This document shows positions 34,704 to 46,911 of a DNA stretch of 64,000 bases, one piece after another; the first letter of the stretch is position 1; each line of letters starts with the position of its first letter. Below the pieces are notes generated by a model, which worked only from the letters and a program-made list of their open reading frames with translations, did not search any database and was not told where the DNA came from. The stretch covers positions 11,698,278-11,762,277 of the forward strand of contig CM033114.1 of assembly GCA_019321725.1 (NCBI GenBank), written 5' to 3'. Source of the DNA: Paulownia fortunei (taxonomy: Eukaryota; Streptophyta; Magnoliopsida; Lamiales; Paulowniaceae). The position numbers were made by a program, and so were the translations under genes.

Positions 34704-37473
34704 CATAATACCCAAGACTCACACTACTCACTTAGCTAATATGATTCATTCATTCCATGCTACTTAAATGCTAATTTGCATTAACATATCCATGGCATCT
34801 TATATAGCATTCCTAACTATTAGACCTCTAATGTTATCACATGATGTTAGTGGTTAAGATCTTCTAACATAATTAAGTAATTCTAAATTTAGATTAAAAA
34901 GAATAGATTGTTTAATATATTGGATATTCCTAGGTTATATGTTAAAATTTTGGAAGTGTTAAAGGTGTTACTAGTAAGCTTATATGATTCGATTCAATCA
35001 GATCAAGGTGTTTTAAAAGTATACATCCATAAATTAACATACTTGGGATATTGGACATGATATAATGTGATGTAAGTGTCATATTACAAGTTCCATATGT
35101 GCATATGATTTTAGAAATGCAAACTAGACAATCATTTAAGAATCAGATGTCAATCGATTTAGAGATCGAATGAATGGTTAAGACATTAGGTAGAATTTAT
35201 TATTCGTATATATGGAAATTAAAATAGGTTGTAAATAGATAATTAAATATTGAGAAACACTATATTAGAGCTGTATAAAGTGTGTATAATATCATATTTG
35301 AACCACCACTTGACACCTCAAGTTTTCTTCATTTCTAAGCATTGAACCACGACCAAAAACCATTTTCTGAGCTATTTTCCCTTCCAAACATCCATATTGA
35401 ATTTTAAAAGTTTCTCTAAAGTGATTCCAAGTAAAGAAAAAGTGAAGGAAGCAAAGGGAACTAAGGGAGGAGCAAGTAGAAGTTTAAAATTGGCATAAGT
35501 GAGCTTGACTCATGTTTTTTATTTTAGTTCTTGAATTGTTTGAGGGTTTATGATTTATAAAGCTTTTATTATTATTTATAATCATTTTAGGATGTTATTT
35601 AGGGTCTTATAATTCACAAAAGAAGGATTTTTAGTAGCAAATCACAATAGAAATCACTAGGGACAGAAACTGTATACTTGTTGATTTTGAGTCTTTAAAG
35701 CTTATATATGTATAATAACTTGATTAAAACCTATATATTTCACCATATATGTGTTTATACATGATTTTATGTGATGTATGTAAGTTTTGAGAGGTTATAA
35801 ATTGAAATATGGTTTGATATTTGAAGAGACACTCAAAATTGTCATGATTGAACTTGCAGTTTTTGTATTGTGATAAGGGGGCTGATTTTTCTGAGGTAAA
35901 TCAGTGAGTTTTGGAATTCTATAATGTGGTTACATTTCTCTACATGTTAGCTAAGTATGATAAAAATTTGGGAGTGATTGGATATGTTTAAAAATGTCAA
36001 AATTATCATGCAACTAAATTGGACAGCCAGAAAATATGAAAATGTGAATCTGTCCCATTTGATAACTTGGCATGTTTCAACCTAAACATGTTGCTATTGA
36101 GTTCTAACAATTAGGTACAGGCTATTAGAGTTATAACACTTCAATTACATGATATTTACATGTATCTAAGATGATAAATTAAGGTATTTGAGGGACTATA
36201 TTAGGTTCTAGTTTGTAAAAACTTTATTGTTACCTAGATAATTTGGTGTTTAAGGTTTTAGTATGAGATTTTGTGCTTTCAATTTGCCAAATTGGGAATA
36301 GTGCTTGATGTTGGGTAATATTACAGGTTATTTTTCATCTAAAATTGGAGAGGAACACTAAACAAATCTAGACTAAGTCACCAACCAAGTGAAAGGTAAG
36401 TAAAGATCCATTTATAACTACAATGCATCAATATTGTACGTCTTGGAAGTATTTATACATAATGTGTTGATGATATTTAAATTGATTGGATGAGAGATAT
36501 ATTATGTACCTTAAGAGACTTATGATTCTTGAAACATATTGAGAGCAAGATGACTTGCATTTCATATTAAATGCACCATTCATGAGCATTTACATGTGCA
36601 TGCATGGCATACTGGTATAGTTGAGGTTTTTGCATACACAATATGAGTTCAGAAATAATTTTCATGTATAAAGATGTTTATTGGTCACTAATAGTGCACC
36701 GAGGCATGTGAGGCATGTTTATGTGATATTTTAAGTACCGCAAGTATGATACTTCTCGGTGGATCACAAAGGAGTACCGAGGGTGGACCTCAGGGGGGTC
36801 ACGAGAGTATGGTTCACTGAACTGTATCAATCTATTTTTGGCTATTTGATTATTGATGTTATGCAGATCTCTTTCAGTGCATAGTAGGTAGGCCAAGGGT
36901 CCTATAAAATGATGTGATTTTGAATAAAAACTCTTTGATTTTTGAGTACTCAAATATGACACAGTTCTAGCATCATATCTTAGAGATGAGTTGCATGAAA
37001 TTTTATATCATACTATTGACATACATGATTTTTACCTATTAAGTGTTAGCTTATGCAGTTCATGCATTGTAGGTGAGTATGGTGAGACTTGAAACCTCAT
37101 GTTACTGGGCTGGAAGTGGAGCTCCTATAGGCTTTCAAAGATCAATGTACATAGATGATGACTTGTTAGCCTATTTTGTAGGTTGTGTTTTTTATTTTAT
37201 AGTCTATTGCATTACATTAGTGACTTTATCATGTATATCACTTTCAAAACTCCATTATAAATAAGTTTGAGATTGTAATGATTTTCATAGACCTTGTTAT
37301 CGTTCAAACAACTATATGTGTATATACAGTGTTATAAGATGTGAAAGTAATTTACTTTTATCAGTGTTTTGTCAAACTAACCAATTGGAAAAAAGTTATA
37401 CCCACGCATATATGAAACTATATTGCACAAGATGTTTCTTTATATGTATACATATTTTTGGGATGTTGTGACT
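34704..37473 (+). repeat. 3' LTR of chromovirus 2 (about 2.77 kb, the fuller copy)
   Basis: Starts CATAATACC and ends TTGTGACT, aligned with the left LTR end TTGTAACA. It keeps the ~690 bp missing from the left LTR and has a single copy of the block duplicated there (about 36735-36830). The GTAAGT donor-like site is at 36396-36401. The 61-codon open frame of the left LTR is also open here (about 37079-37264). Confidence 0.9.
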
Positions 37474-37478
37474 ATCCC

Positions 37479-38780
37479 ACAAGAGATAGTAGTGCTGAAA
37501 CTACCTATAACTAACACTTCTATTGCATAGCCTTCCAGGAGATTTGAAATGATCTCAATGCCACCTGAGAGGTATGGTCTTTTAATGGAGAACAACAATG
37601 AGAAGTATTCTTTGGATAGTGATCCAAGAAATTATGGAGAAGCGATGTCTCACATTGATTAGAGAAGATGGAAAGAGGCCATGCAAACCAAAATAGACTC
37701 CATATACTCCAACAATGTATGGACCTTAGTGGACCCACCAAAAAGTATTGTGCTCATTGGTTGCAAATGGGTCTGCAAGTGAAAGCTTGGAGAAGAATAA
37801 GAAGTAGTAACCTACAAGGCATGATTGGTTGCAAAGGATTATACTCAAAGATAAGGAATTGACTATAAGAAAACTTTTTCACCAGTAGCAATGCCAAAAT
37901 CTATTTGGATATTGCTTGCCATAACAATGTATTATGACTATGAGATATGATAAATGTATATGAAGATTATCTTCCTTAATAGGAATATTGAGGAAGAGAT
38001 CTATATGTGGCAGTCAAAGGGCTTCGTATCCAGTGGGAGCAAGCAAAAGGTTTGCAAAATCTAAAGATCTATTTATGGACTCAAACAAGTTTCCTGAAGT
38101 TGAAACCTCCGATTCAATAAGGCAATCAAATTATTTTATTTCTTCAAGAATTTGGATGAAACTTGTGTGTATAAGAAAGTTAGTGGGAATGCAATGACGT
38201 TTGTTGTCCTTTACGTTGATGACATCCTACTAATTGGGAATGATATAGGGATGTAGTTAATAAAGGCATGTTGTCTACTCAGTTCTCAATCAAGGATTTG
38301 GAAGAAGCATCCTACATCTTAGGGATTAGGTCTGTAGAGATAGATCCAAAAGGATGATAAGACTATCCCAATCCATGTATATAGACAAAGTGCTAAAGAG
38401 GTTTAGCATAGAAGAGTCTAAGAGGGAATTCTTACACATGAGTCATGGGGATTCTCTTTTAAAGTAAATGTCCCTAAAGACTCCAAAGGAAAGAGAAAGA
38501 ATTACTCGTATACCATTTGAATCGAATCATTATGTATACTATGCTATGTTCAAAGTATGTTATATTTTATGCTCTGAGTGTCACGAGCAGATATCAATCT
38601 AATTTAGACGAGGAGCACTGGAAAGCCCAAAAGATAATCCTCAAGTACTTAAGAAGGACTAAGGATATCTTCATGGTTTACGGCAATGGAGAGCTAAAGC
38701 TAGAAGGCTTCACTGATTCTAGCTTTCAGTCCGATATAGATAATTCAAAGTCTATGTTAGGATTCTTAGTCATGCTAAAC
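37479..38780 (+). pseudogene. reverse transcriptase of copia element A (pol 3' half)
   Basis: Resumes directly after the nested chromovirus. Blocks: RWKEAMQTKIDSIYSNNVWTL (37667-37730), then GCKWVCK and LVAKDYTQ, AYGLKQ-like remnants, and the polymerase site LYVDDILLIGND with YVDD at 38212-38223. Then VGFLVM-type and LKYLRRTKDIFMVYG blocks (about 38640-38690), which link RT to RNase H. Several stops and frameshifts are present. In copia elements RT follows integrase, matching the order seen here. Confidence 0.9.
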
Positions 38781-39199
38781 GATGGGGTGATCCACTAGAA
38801 GAGTTCCAAGCAAGAGAGGATTGTGGATTCTACCATTGAGGCAGAATACATTGATGCATGTGATGCAGCGAAAGAGAGTATCTGGATAAGGAACTTCATC
38901 CAATAGTTTGGTATAGTTCCTTCTACTGTTGATTCAGCTACGGTATATTGTGATAACAACAAGGATATTGCACAATCAAATGAGCTAAGATCTCATCAAA
39001 TATCCAAGTACATAATGAAGCGATTCCATTTGATTAAAGATTTTATTGGTAGAGGTAACATTCAAGTAGAGCGAGTGTCCTCGGCATAAAATATAGAAGA
39101 TCTACTGATAAAGCCCTTAGCTCAGAGAGTATTTGACGGACATTTTGAGAAGATGGGTCTTATATACATAAGTAATTGGCTTTAGTACAAGTGAAAAAA
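38781..39199 (+). pseudogene. RNase H of copia element A
   Basis: STIEAEYIDACDAAKESIW (about 38828-38885) holds the conserved acidic AEY block. VYCDNNKDIAQSNE (about 38945-38985) holds the Asp of the CDN motif, and HLIKDFIGRGNIQV follows. The end of pol, NIEDLLIKPLAQRVF, is readable to about 39130. The 3' LTR begins at 39200 after a poorly preserved purine stretch. Confidence 0.88.
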
Positions 39200-41418
39200 T
39201 GTCATAGTAGCACCCAATGAGCCAATTAGAGTCGAGCTTTTATACTCTTGTAAAAATAATCTTATCATGATGTTTATTAAATAAATAGCATTTTCTTTAT
39301 CCTTAATTATCTTGTCAATTTGATAAAGTCCTTGGATCATAAATAGTTATGGGGCATGATCATGCATATGACGGCGATCATGGAATATGTCTCAATGGCT
39401 TTGATAATAAACATGTTCTGAGTCGGGGGTTTATTGAGATAGGACATTGATAAGCCTGATAGACTCGCACACATGATACATGATCGAAAGGAGAATATCT
39501 TATTCCATAGACATTAATGTAGGAAACTAGTGCATTTGTGTGGGTGCTTGTTAGGGAACAAGTAAACCGAACGGCCCATGGGGAATTCTCAATTGGAAAT
39601 ATTATTCATCGAATAAAAATTTTCTAGTTACATAATGCATTAACTAGTCCTTAGACTTGAGGCACCATGGTGGACTTGTGCATGACATCATGCACTTTGA
39701 TGTATTTGCCAATTATATGATAATCACAATAGATTTATGTTGGTGTATGATCGTCATGTATGGAGGTCAATGAGTGGCCAACAAATGATATGTCACCTAT
39801 CTAGTTCAAATAGTTGAATCCCTATGTTTTCATAGTCTTTGATCCTCAAGACCTTGGCCAAGACAGGATGAATACTAGACGTTGGGTTTTCTTGTGATTC
39901 ATCAAATGATCATTGTAACTTAAAATGTGATGTTATTAAGTCATGGTAGGGTTTCAACTCATAATTCATGCCCTAGATGAAAGATTAGTTAATGGAAGGA
40001 TCATATTTGCATGATACTCATAAAAAAAAGGTTCACTTACTATTCATCTAAAACTTGGCAGTTAAGATACACTGATAGGTGCTTCCCTTAACTTGTGAGG
40101 TTCTTCAAATTAAGTAGTTAATTTCAAGTGGATTAATTAAATAGATTAATTAATTAGAATATTAACTTATTCATAAGTTGCAAAGTAGTAAGGTCACTGC
40201 TAGTTTAGTTGTGAACATAATAAGTCATACACAATTCGAGATGAATTACTTCTAATCTAATGTGACACAAGGTGTTGGATTAATTAAATTAATAGAAATT
40301 AATTAACTTAAGCTAGAATTAATTTAATGAGTTAAATTAATTCATCCAAATAAAAAATATGATTATTTATTTGGACCTAACAAGAATTAGGGGTTCATGG
40401 GAGTGAGTTAATTAATTGATTGGTTTAATTAATTATCTAGGCGTAAATTAATTTAATTAATTAAAATAATAAAATTATTTTAATTAGGCCTAATTTGATT
40501 AGATGAACTTTTATGGAACTAATTAATTAATCGTTTTGATCAATTGTTTATATTGGGTTTTTATTAATTGATGAAGATCAATTAATTAAACTTCAATAAT
40601 TAATTAGAATCCAAGCCAATGGGGTTTGAGGCCCATCAGGATTTTTAATTACAAGAATTAAAGAGTCCTAATAAAAGAAGAAAAAGTTTTTATGATGAAG
40701 AGAAAGAAAAAAGCTAGAGAAGATGAATGAGAGTGTTTCCTAATTGGATTTGGAAAGGGGTGAGGATAAGGAAGGAAAGAGTTGGAGACCTAATGGGATT
40801 AGGTCAAGACCACCTTGTGTATATAAATACACAAGGGGGCCAAAAATTCCAAGCTATTGCATTCCAAATTTTCGGCCTCTCTCCTTCTCCGTCTCTTGTG
40901 TTTTGTATTATTTCTCTTTTTCAAGAGAAGTCATTCCAACAAAAAGTTTTCCATCCTTTTTTGATAAAAGATCAATTCTTCTAATCACTTGTTGATTTAA
41001 AAATTATTCTTCACTCCCAAGTTAGATTAGAAATAAGAAAACTAAATTCACTAGTAAGGATTTGGTGCTTGTGGAATTGCTCTAAGTATGGATACCGTTG
41101 GAGGAGCTATACATTAGAGTTTTTGGTGAACCTATTGGGAGATTCCATTGAAGGAGTTCATGGGAAGCTTGCGAAGGTGTTCGTGTAGAGCGTGAGGAAT
41201 TTAAATTTCTTCATACCTTCATCAAATAAATTGCTTGAAAGGTATCATTGCAAAACTAAGTTGTTTAGTTTAATTAAACGAACAATCAAAAATGCAAACT
41301 AAACATCATAACGAATTTAGGATTAACTTTTGTACATATAATGTATGCTTTTTATTTAATTGTTGAAATTTTTTAAATTTTCGTTGCGCATGCTATCCTG
41401 TGATTTTGTGAACCAACA
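39200..41418 (+). repeat. 3' LTR of copia element A
   Basis: Starts TGTCATAGTAGCACCC and ends GAACCAACA, followed by the CATCG target duplication. It carries the 24-bp TATA palindrome at 40813-40836 and TTAATTAA-rich blocks (about 40130-40620). The open frames at 40727-40995 lie across the promoter and are not genes. Confidence 0.92.
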
Positions 41419-41423
41419 CATCG

Positions 41424-42699
41424 GACAAGGAATTTTCCTTAGACAAAATGTTTAGGGATATATGATAGATCTATAAAGAGGAGATTATTGTCATAACTAA
41501 GCTCAATGATGCTATGAGGGACTATGATATATCTAATATTAATGTCATCACTATTCTATGTGGAAGTATTGCACATTCACTGTCCCATGACTTAGACAAA
41601 AACATAATTTTTTCAAAAGTGACAAACTTACTTCATTCTCTTAGGAATAGGTATTATGATTTCAATTAATATACATTGCTACATGTGTTTACTACAATGC
41701 TCACCAAAATGTGGTCGAGGTGGATGGCCTCTACTGGGGTCATATAGGGTAGGTATAGTATGGATATATATAATACATGTATCGCCCGATGTATTTATCC
41801 ACTAATGCTTACAAATATCATATTTAATAAAAAAAATAGGACACTTGTCCAGCATCCACACACTCGGTGTATTGTCCACCAGGTGTAACATCTCAAGGAC
41901 GATATTAGTTAATGGGTTCTTGTAAGCATTGCTTTAGTTTTGCATTTTATTTTTTTGACATGTTGATTGCGCTTACCAAGTTACTTAAAGTCCTATTGAC
42001 ATTTTAAACTATCATAATTTGTAGAAGACACCATATTAGCAGCATTACTGGGCTCATGGGGAGCCATTATTCATGCAGCTAGATCATATTTTCTTATAGG
42101 TTGTAGCTATTGAGATTGATCTTCAGCATGAGCGTGAAGGTACTAAAGCAGCTCCTATTATCGTACAAGACTCCAAAGAAGAAGAGTTTATTTACCTAAA
42201 TACAGTTGAGATGGCGCCACCAACACTAGCTCTACCATTGCTACTGCAGCTCACCATGCCATTGGGAGAAGCAATGACCAGAGACGTGATACACCCCATC
42301 GGAGGAATAAGAAGCAACATTGATGCACTTTTCACATCAATTATACGTGGCGACCTACCAAAGCATCGTGTGGTTGGGGTTTTCCTCATTATGTCACGCT
42401 TGTTTTTCACTTCTACTTCTTAGTCTGTCTTAAGGTTTCATTGATGGCATTTATAACTAATAATTTTTTTATTTATTAATACAATTGTTTTATTTTGTAA
42501 TTGTGATATACTAAATGGTAATGTTAATTGTTTTTATAAATGTTCCTTTGTAAGGGATATACAATTATTATATATTTAATTAATAAGTATGCTAATGTAT
42601 ATTACATGTGCATTCTTGTATATATAAGTATGTATATGACATGTAACTGTCTTATACAGTTGTATACAATAACCATAAATGTGTCTATATTAAACATAT
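41424..42699. other. no gene identified
   Basis: Flank to the right of copia element A. The sequence at about 42000-42420 looks less AT-rich and holds a 70-codon open frame (42211-42423, plus) overlapped by an antisense frame of 72 codons. Neither shows a family motif that I know. It may be a decayed transposon or gene fragment. Confidence 0.4.
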
Positions 42700-42708
42700 T
42701 TATAATTA

Positions 42709-43918
42709 GGGTTAATCTCACTTTACCCCTCTCTATTCTTGATGTGTATCACTTTACACCATTGTACTCTCAATTGTCTTACTTTACCCCCTTGTACTCT
42801 CATTGTATCTCATTTTACCACATTGTACTCTCTTTGTCTCACTTTACCACTATGTGCTCTGGAAAAAATAACCAAATTGCCCTTATCTATTACTTATAGT
42901 ACCATTACTTTAAAATATTCTAAATTTAATACACTTGTATTTAAATACTAATAATTTTTTCAACTTAATTAATTAATACTTAATATTAAACTTATTTCAT
43001 ATTTTATTGTACTTATTTTAATGGATATTCTTTTATTAACATAGTTCCTATAAACTTTTTATATCGTAGGAGTTTTTTTATTAGCTAATACATTATACTT
43101 ATAAATTTACTGCTCGTCATAAATATAAAAAATATATGATATATTTCCAAATCATATTTTGTTAAGTAAGTAAAATATAAGTAATAAATTTTTTATTATT
43201 AATGGATTATCAAAATTTCATAGAAATAATGTTAAATACAGAAAAGTCATTTTTAGGTTTACTTCAATACTATTAAATAAGTTATAATGAGTCAAATTAT
43301 TATAAAGTGATGAATACTATGTTAAATTTAAAATACCTTAATGAATACTTTCCTAAATTTTAAAACATAATTATTTTAGAAATTATTTTTTTTATTATTA
43401 CTTAATTATAATGGCTATATTTGAATTTAACATACTTTCTATGAACTTATGATAATTCTATTAATAATAAAAATATTGCTAATATTTTATGTATTTAATG
43501 AATTATTTTTTTAAGACTTATAGTCACTAGGAAATTCATAAGTATAAGCGTATTAGATAATAAAAAATATCCACTATATACTAATTTAATAGAAAATATG
43601 TTATATTATAAAATATCTAAAAAAATTAAGTATAATAAAATTTTAAATAAATTGAATATTAAGCGTTAATTCATCATGTTGAAAAATTATTTGAACATAA
43701 ATACAAATATATTAATATCAACATATTTTAAAGTAATTTCACTAAAAATAATAGGTAAGGATAATTCGGTTATTTTTTTTTAAGAATAGAGAGGGGCAAA
43801 GTGAGATAATAAGAGTACAAGGAGTAAAGTGACACGGGAGTAAAGTGAGAAAATTGAGAATACAATGAGGTAAAGTGATACTCAACAAGAGTAGAGGAGG
43901 GTAAAGTGAGATTAACAC
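42709..43918. mobile_element. Mutator-like MITE with long terminal inverted repeats
   Basis: The left end GGGTTAATCTCACTTTACCC is matched in inverted orientation by the right end (GTAAAGTGAGATTAACAC at 43901-43918). The inverted similarity runs for roughly 100-150 bases and is built of CACTTTACCC / TTGTACTCTC words. It is flanked by TTATAATTA (42700-42708) and TTATAGTTA (43919-43927), a 9-bp target duplication with one mismatch, the size typical of Mutator-like elements. The interior is very AT-rich and non-coding. The open frames at 42540-42951 run through the repeat. Confidence 0.85.
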
Positions 43919-43927
43919 TTATAGTTA

Positions 43928-44413
43928 TAATGCAACCATACAATGATTGGCTTATTGCACATCCTTCATCTTAAATAACGAAATATTAGTAAGTGGCATA
44001 TAGAGTTGTATATAAGCATATTTATACTTCAAATGTAAGCATAAATCCACCGATCTACTATATCTATTGAACTAATGTTACTAATTGGCCAATCAAAACT
44101 TATCACAAGAAAGGTAACATCCCAACCATTTAAACAATTACTAAAAATCACCAATTCATTTTTACTAAATCATTAACTACATATTAACTAAATGATGTGA
44201 CATTACCAATTATTTTTTTATCCAATATGGCAGACATTTCTCTTAAAAATATTTTTCCAACTAAAAATAAACACAATTTCATCATTCCCCAATTTCATAA
44301 AACATTACTCCAAACATAATTCCCTTAGAAATACATTATATTATTCATTACCAAACTAACACTTTCAAACACAATTTTAGTTCCACACATTTACCAATAT
44401 TGTACCAATATCA
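43928..44413. other. no gene seen
   Basis: AT-rich spacer between the MITE and the Athila-like LTR, without recognisable features. Confidence 0.4.
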
Positions 44414-45492
44414 TGATAAGTATATATTCTGATATATTTTTGTATCAAATTTTTTATACTATTCTTACTTTATTCTTGTTAATATTATAATTTAATCAAT
44501 ATTTTGTGTTAGAGAATTAATAAACAAAAAGAGATTAAAAAGAGACAAAAACAAATCGAAGAAGACAATACGTTTTGTGAGCAAGTTGGGAGATAATATT
44601 TCATTGGATCAAACAAGCACCATAATTAGTATAAAAGGGCCATTTTTGCCTAAGTCCATCATGTGTAGATCAAAATATATGTAATAAATTACTTGGACTT
44701 TGCAAGTGATTGTTGGGCTTGCATTAAATTCAAAATATGCATGTTTCTAAACTTATTCAGTTTTTATATTTTGGGAATAATTTCATGATCAAAAGCCCTA
44801 TGAACCTGAATCTTACTTCATTTGAAAGTCAAGAGATAGAAATATAACTTTTATGTTGGAAGCTCATCCCAATTCAGCCTGATTGTAGCAGGAAATTTAT
44901 CCAAGTGTGTGTATTATAAAAGATCTATTTATGCTGACATATTCTCTTAAATCAAGAATAACTTTCTCCCTAATGGTTGGAATTAGGTGATTCAAGTTGG
45001 AAAATCAAGCTGACAGAAAATACACAACTTTCATATTGATCACGTTTTCAAATTAAGCTGATTGCATAGAGAAAAATATGTGAAAAAATTCAGATCTGAA
45101 AAAGACATGTGAATTTAGAGTACATTTGAAGTTAATTTGGAGTGCATTTGGAGATGCCAATTTAGGCAATCTTTTACTATAAATAGTGGTTTTTTGATGG
45201 CATTCAAGACATATAAAAACCCTTAGAGGGTGAAAGAAAGCTTTATTGTTGTTTTTCTATATGCTAAGTTTTTTAGTTGTAATAAAAATATATTCTCTAG
45301 TTTTTCTTCTATTTTTAGTCTTTTCTACTTTCATTATGTCTTTCTAAATTTCATTTAACAGAAAGGGTGAACCTCTTAATGGAGAAAGATGAATGATTAT
45401 AAAGGTGCATAATGTTCAGGTGTATTATGTTTTTGTTTTAATTTTTGATTTAAATCCTCCTTGTTTTGTGGTGATTATTGATTAATGTATTA
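44414..45492 (+). repeat. 5' LTR of the Athila-like element
   Basis: Matches 49242-50300 along its length. It starts TGATAAGTATAT and ends AATGTATTA. It has a good TATA box (CTATAAATAG, 45177-45186). The primer-like site TGGCACAATAAA starts at 45497. Confidence 0.85.
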
Positions 45493-45510
45493 CCAATGGC
45501 ACAATAAATA

Positions 45511-45936
45511 TTGGGTTCATTTAAAGCTTATTGGACAATCAAAATATTTAACTTCAACCTTAATAAAGCTTCAAAATTGCGCAAAGTGCAAATCAATGAA
45601 CTTCAAGAATTGAGAAATTATGCATATGTGAATTATAAAATTCATAAAGCAAGAATCAAAGAATTTCATGATAATAAAATTTCTAGAAAAACATTTTAGG
45701 TTGGTCAAAAAGTTTTGATTTATAATTTTCAATTATATTTATTTCTTGGAAATTTGAGATCAAGGTGGAGTGATCTTTTTGTTGTCAAAGAGGTATATCC
45801 TTATAGGTCGATTGACATTGAAAATCCTAAAAATGGTAATGTATTCAAAGTAAATGGACAAAGACTTAAACCGTTTCTAGAGAATCAATTTTTACAAGAG
45901 GAAATTATTTTTATTTCTAACCCTTGTTATGATTAG
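45511..45936 (+). pseudogene. integrase C-terminal tail of an Athila/Tat-type element
   Basis: Two nearly contiguous open stretches in one frame (stop at 45697-45699). Blocks: AYWTIKIFNFNLNKA, LNELEEL-type INELQELRNYAY, FHDNKI, then VGQKVLIYN, LRSRWSDLFVVKEVYPY, and VNGQRLKPFLENQ. These correspond to the GPF/Y region at the integrase C-terminus of Athila/Tat elements ('FPGKLRSRWSGPF...', 'VNGQRLKPY'). The catalytic core, RT, protease and gag are absent: the tail starts about 40 bases after the LTR. The first codons overlap the leader word AGCTTATTG, the likely deletion junction. Confidence 0.88.
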
Positions 45937-46133
45937 TATGTGTATATATATACATATTTTCTCTAACTTTGTTTGTTTGTAGGCTTCTTTCTTTTATTTT
46001 TTTCTTTTCTTTTCCTGATTAAGTTGCGGATAACGTGGCTATTGAAGTCGGATTTATCAGTTTTCCAAACAACTGAAATCTCTATATAAAGTTTCTCTCT
46101 TTTTCTCATTTTCTTTTCTTATTCTTTTCAAAA

Positions 46134-46770
46134 TGGATGACATTCTTCTAACTCTCAAGAAGCGATTTTCTTTTCTTCCTAAAAATGCAATTTTAAAAAT
46201 TTATAAAACAAGATTGAAATATTAAGGATGCTTATGTACAAAGGCATCCCAGCAAGGTAAGAGTAGCAAGTAAGTTTTCACATGAGTTTTCAAACTTGCT
46301 TACTATATAGTTTTGGTAAAAGCAGATATTCAAAAAAATAAAGGCCGAGAAAAATACAAGTTTGTTATAAATGTGCTTGATGGACTTGCAACACAAAGTG
46401 TCGTTCCTTAGGAATGGTTTCTAAAAATCAAGAAGATAAAATTCAATTCATTATGGATGGACTGAGTAAGGAGACTTTAGATGACATTATATTGACCCTT
46501 GAGATGCATTCATGTGGATTATTGCATCGTGTAATTCTTGATTTATGGAATCACTTCTAGGATGAATATAAGCATTATAGTCTTGGGAATTTGACATTAA
46601 AAGACCCTATTTTCCAGTTTATAAGACAATTGGATAGAAAACATATCCTCGACTGATAGAGAGCGTTTAAGCTGTTATTGGACATAAAATTAGAGAAAGA
46701 TGTGAGTCACAATCACAACTATATGTACATTCACGTGAAAATACCAAATTTTCAAATTTTATGTCTTTAT
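46134..46770 (+). pseudogene. unrecognised coding relic between integrase and 3' LTR
   Basis: ATG at 46134 opens MDDILLTLKKRFSFLPKN, with a stop after about 30 codons. From about 46310 to 46760 the sequence reads as protein with few stops: GREKYKFVINVLDGLATQS, then DKIQFIMDGLSKETLDDIIL, HRVILDLWNHF, then after a TAG LKDPIFQFIRQLDRKHILD and HNYMYIHVKIPNFQILCLYF. The sparse stops and varied composition suggest a real former gene. I do not recognise the family. It may be the element's additional ORF or a captured sequence, like the LOG copy beside it. Confidence 0.5.
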
Positions 46771-46911
46771 TTTAAGTCTTTCTAATAAAAGAAAAAAATG
46801 TGCAATAAATGCTTTTCCTATTCACACACCTCAATAAATAGCACTGTACTTATTCAATTTTTGCACAACTCACTTTCAAAAAAATAAAAAAAATAAAAAA
46901 TAAAAGGGTCT

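Larger units (their letters stand above)
28178..37473 (+). mobile_element. Chromovirus 2 (Tekay-like), complete, nested in copia element A
   Basis: 5' LTR 28178-30427, primer site, gag, protease, RT, RNase H, integrase, chromodomain, polypurine tract, 3' LTR 34704-37473. The flanks ATCCT (28173-28177) and ATCCC (37474-37478) are a 5-bp target duplication with one transition. Copia pol reads on across the insertion, so the order of events is clear: copia first, chromovirus later. LTR and protein motifs show that it belongs to the same family as chromovirus 1, in an older, more mutated state. About 330 bp between protease and RT are missing relative to chromovirus 1. Confidence 0.92.
22267..41418 (+). 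mobile_element. Ty1/copia element A (about 9.85 kb once the nested chromovirus is removed)
   Basis: Two LTRs (22267-24366 and 39200-41418) begin TGTTAAAGTAG / TGTCATAGTAG. The right end (CCAACA) is followed by CATCG at 41419-41423, and TATCG precedes the left end at 22262-22266: a 5-bp target duplication with one transition. Primer site, gag, zinc knuckle, protease, integrase, RT and RNase H follow in copia order (integrase before RT). A complete chromovirus (28178-37473) is inserted between integrase and RT. All frames are broken. The same family occurs again at 52018-63709. Confidence 0.93.

Noticed and set aside
40727..40995. Two overlapping open frames near the copia 3' LTR promoter
   Set aside because: They cross the TATA palindrome and the equivalent left LTR does not keep them open.
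42192..42423. Sense and antisense open frames of 70-72 codons
   Set aside because: No recognisable family; kept only as a note under the 41424-42699 stretch.
42540..42951. Cys/Thr/Leu-rich open frames with repeated HFTP/CTL words
   Set aside because: Translation of the repeated CACTTTACCC words in the MITE end, not a protein.
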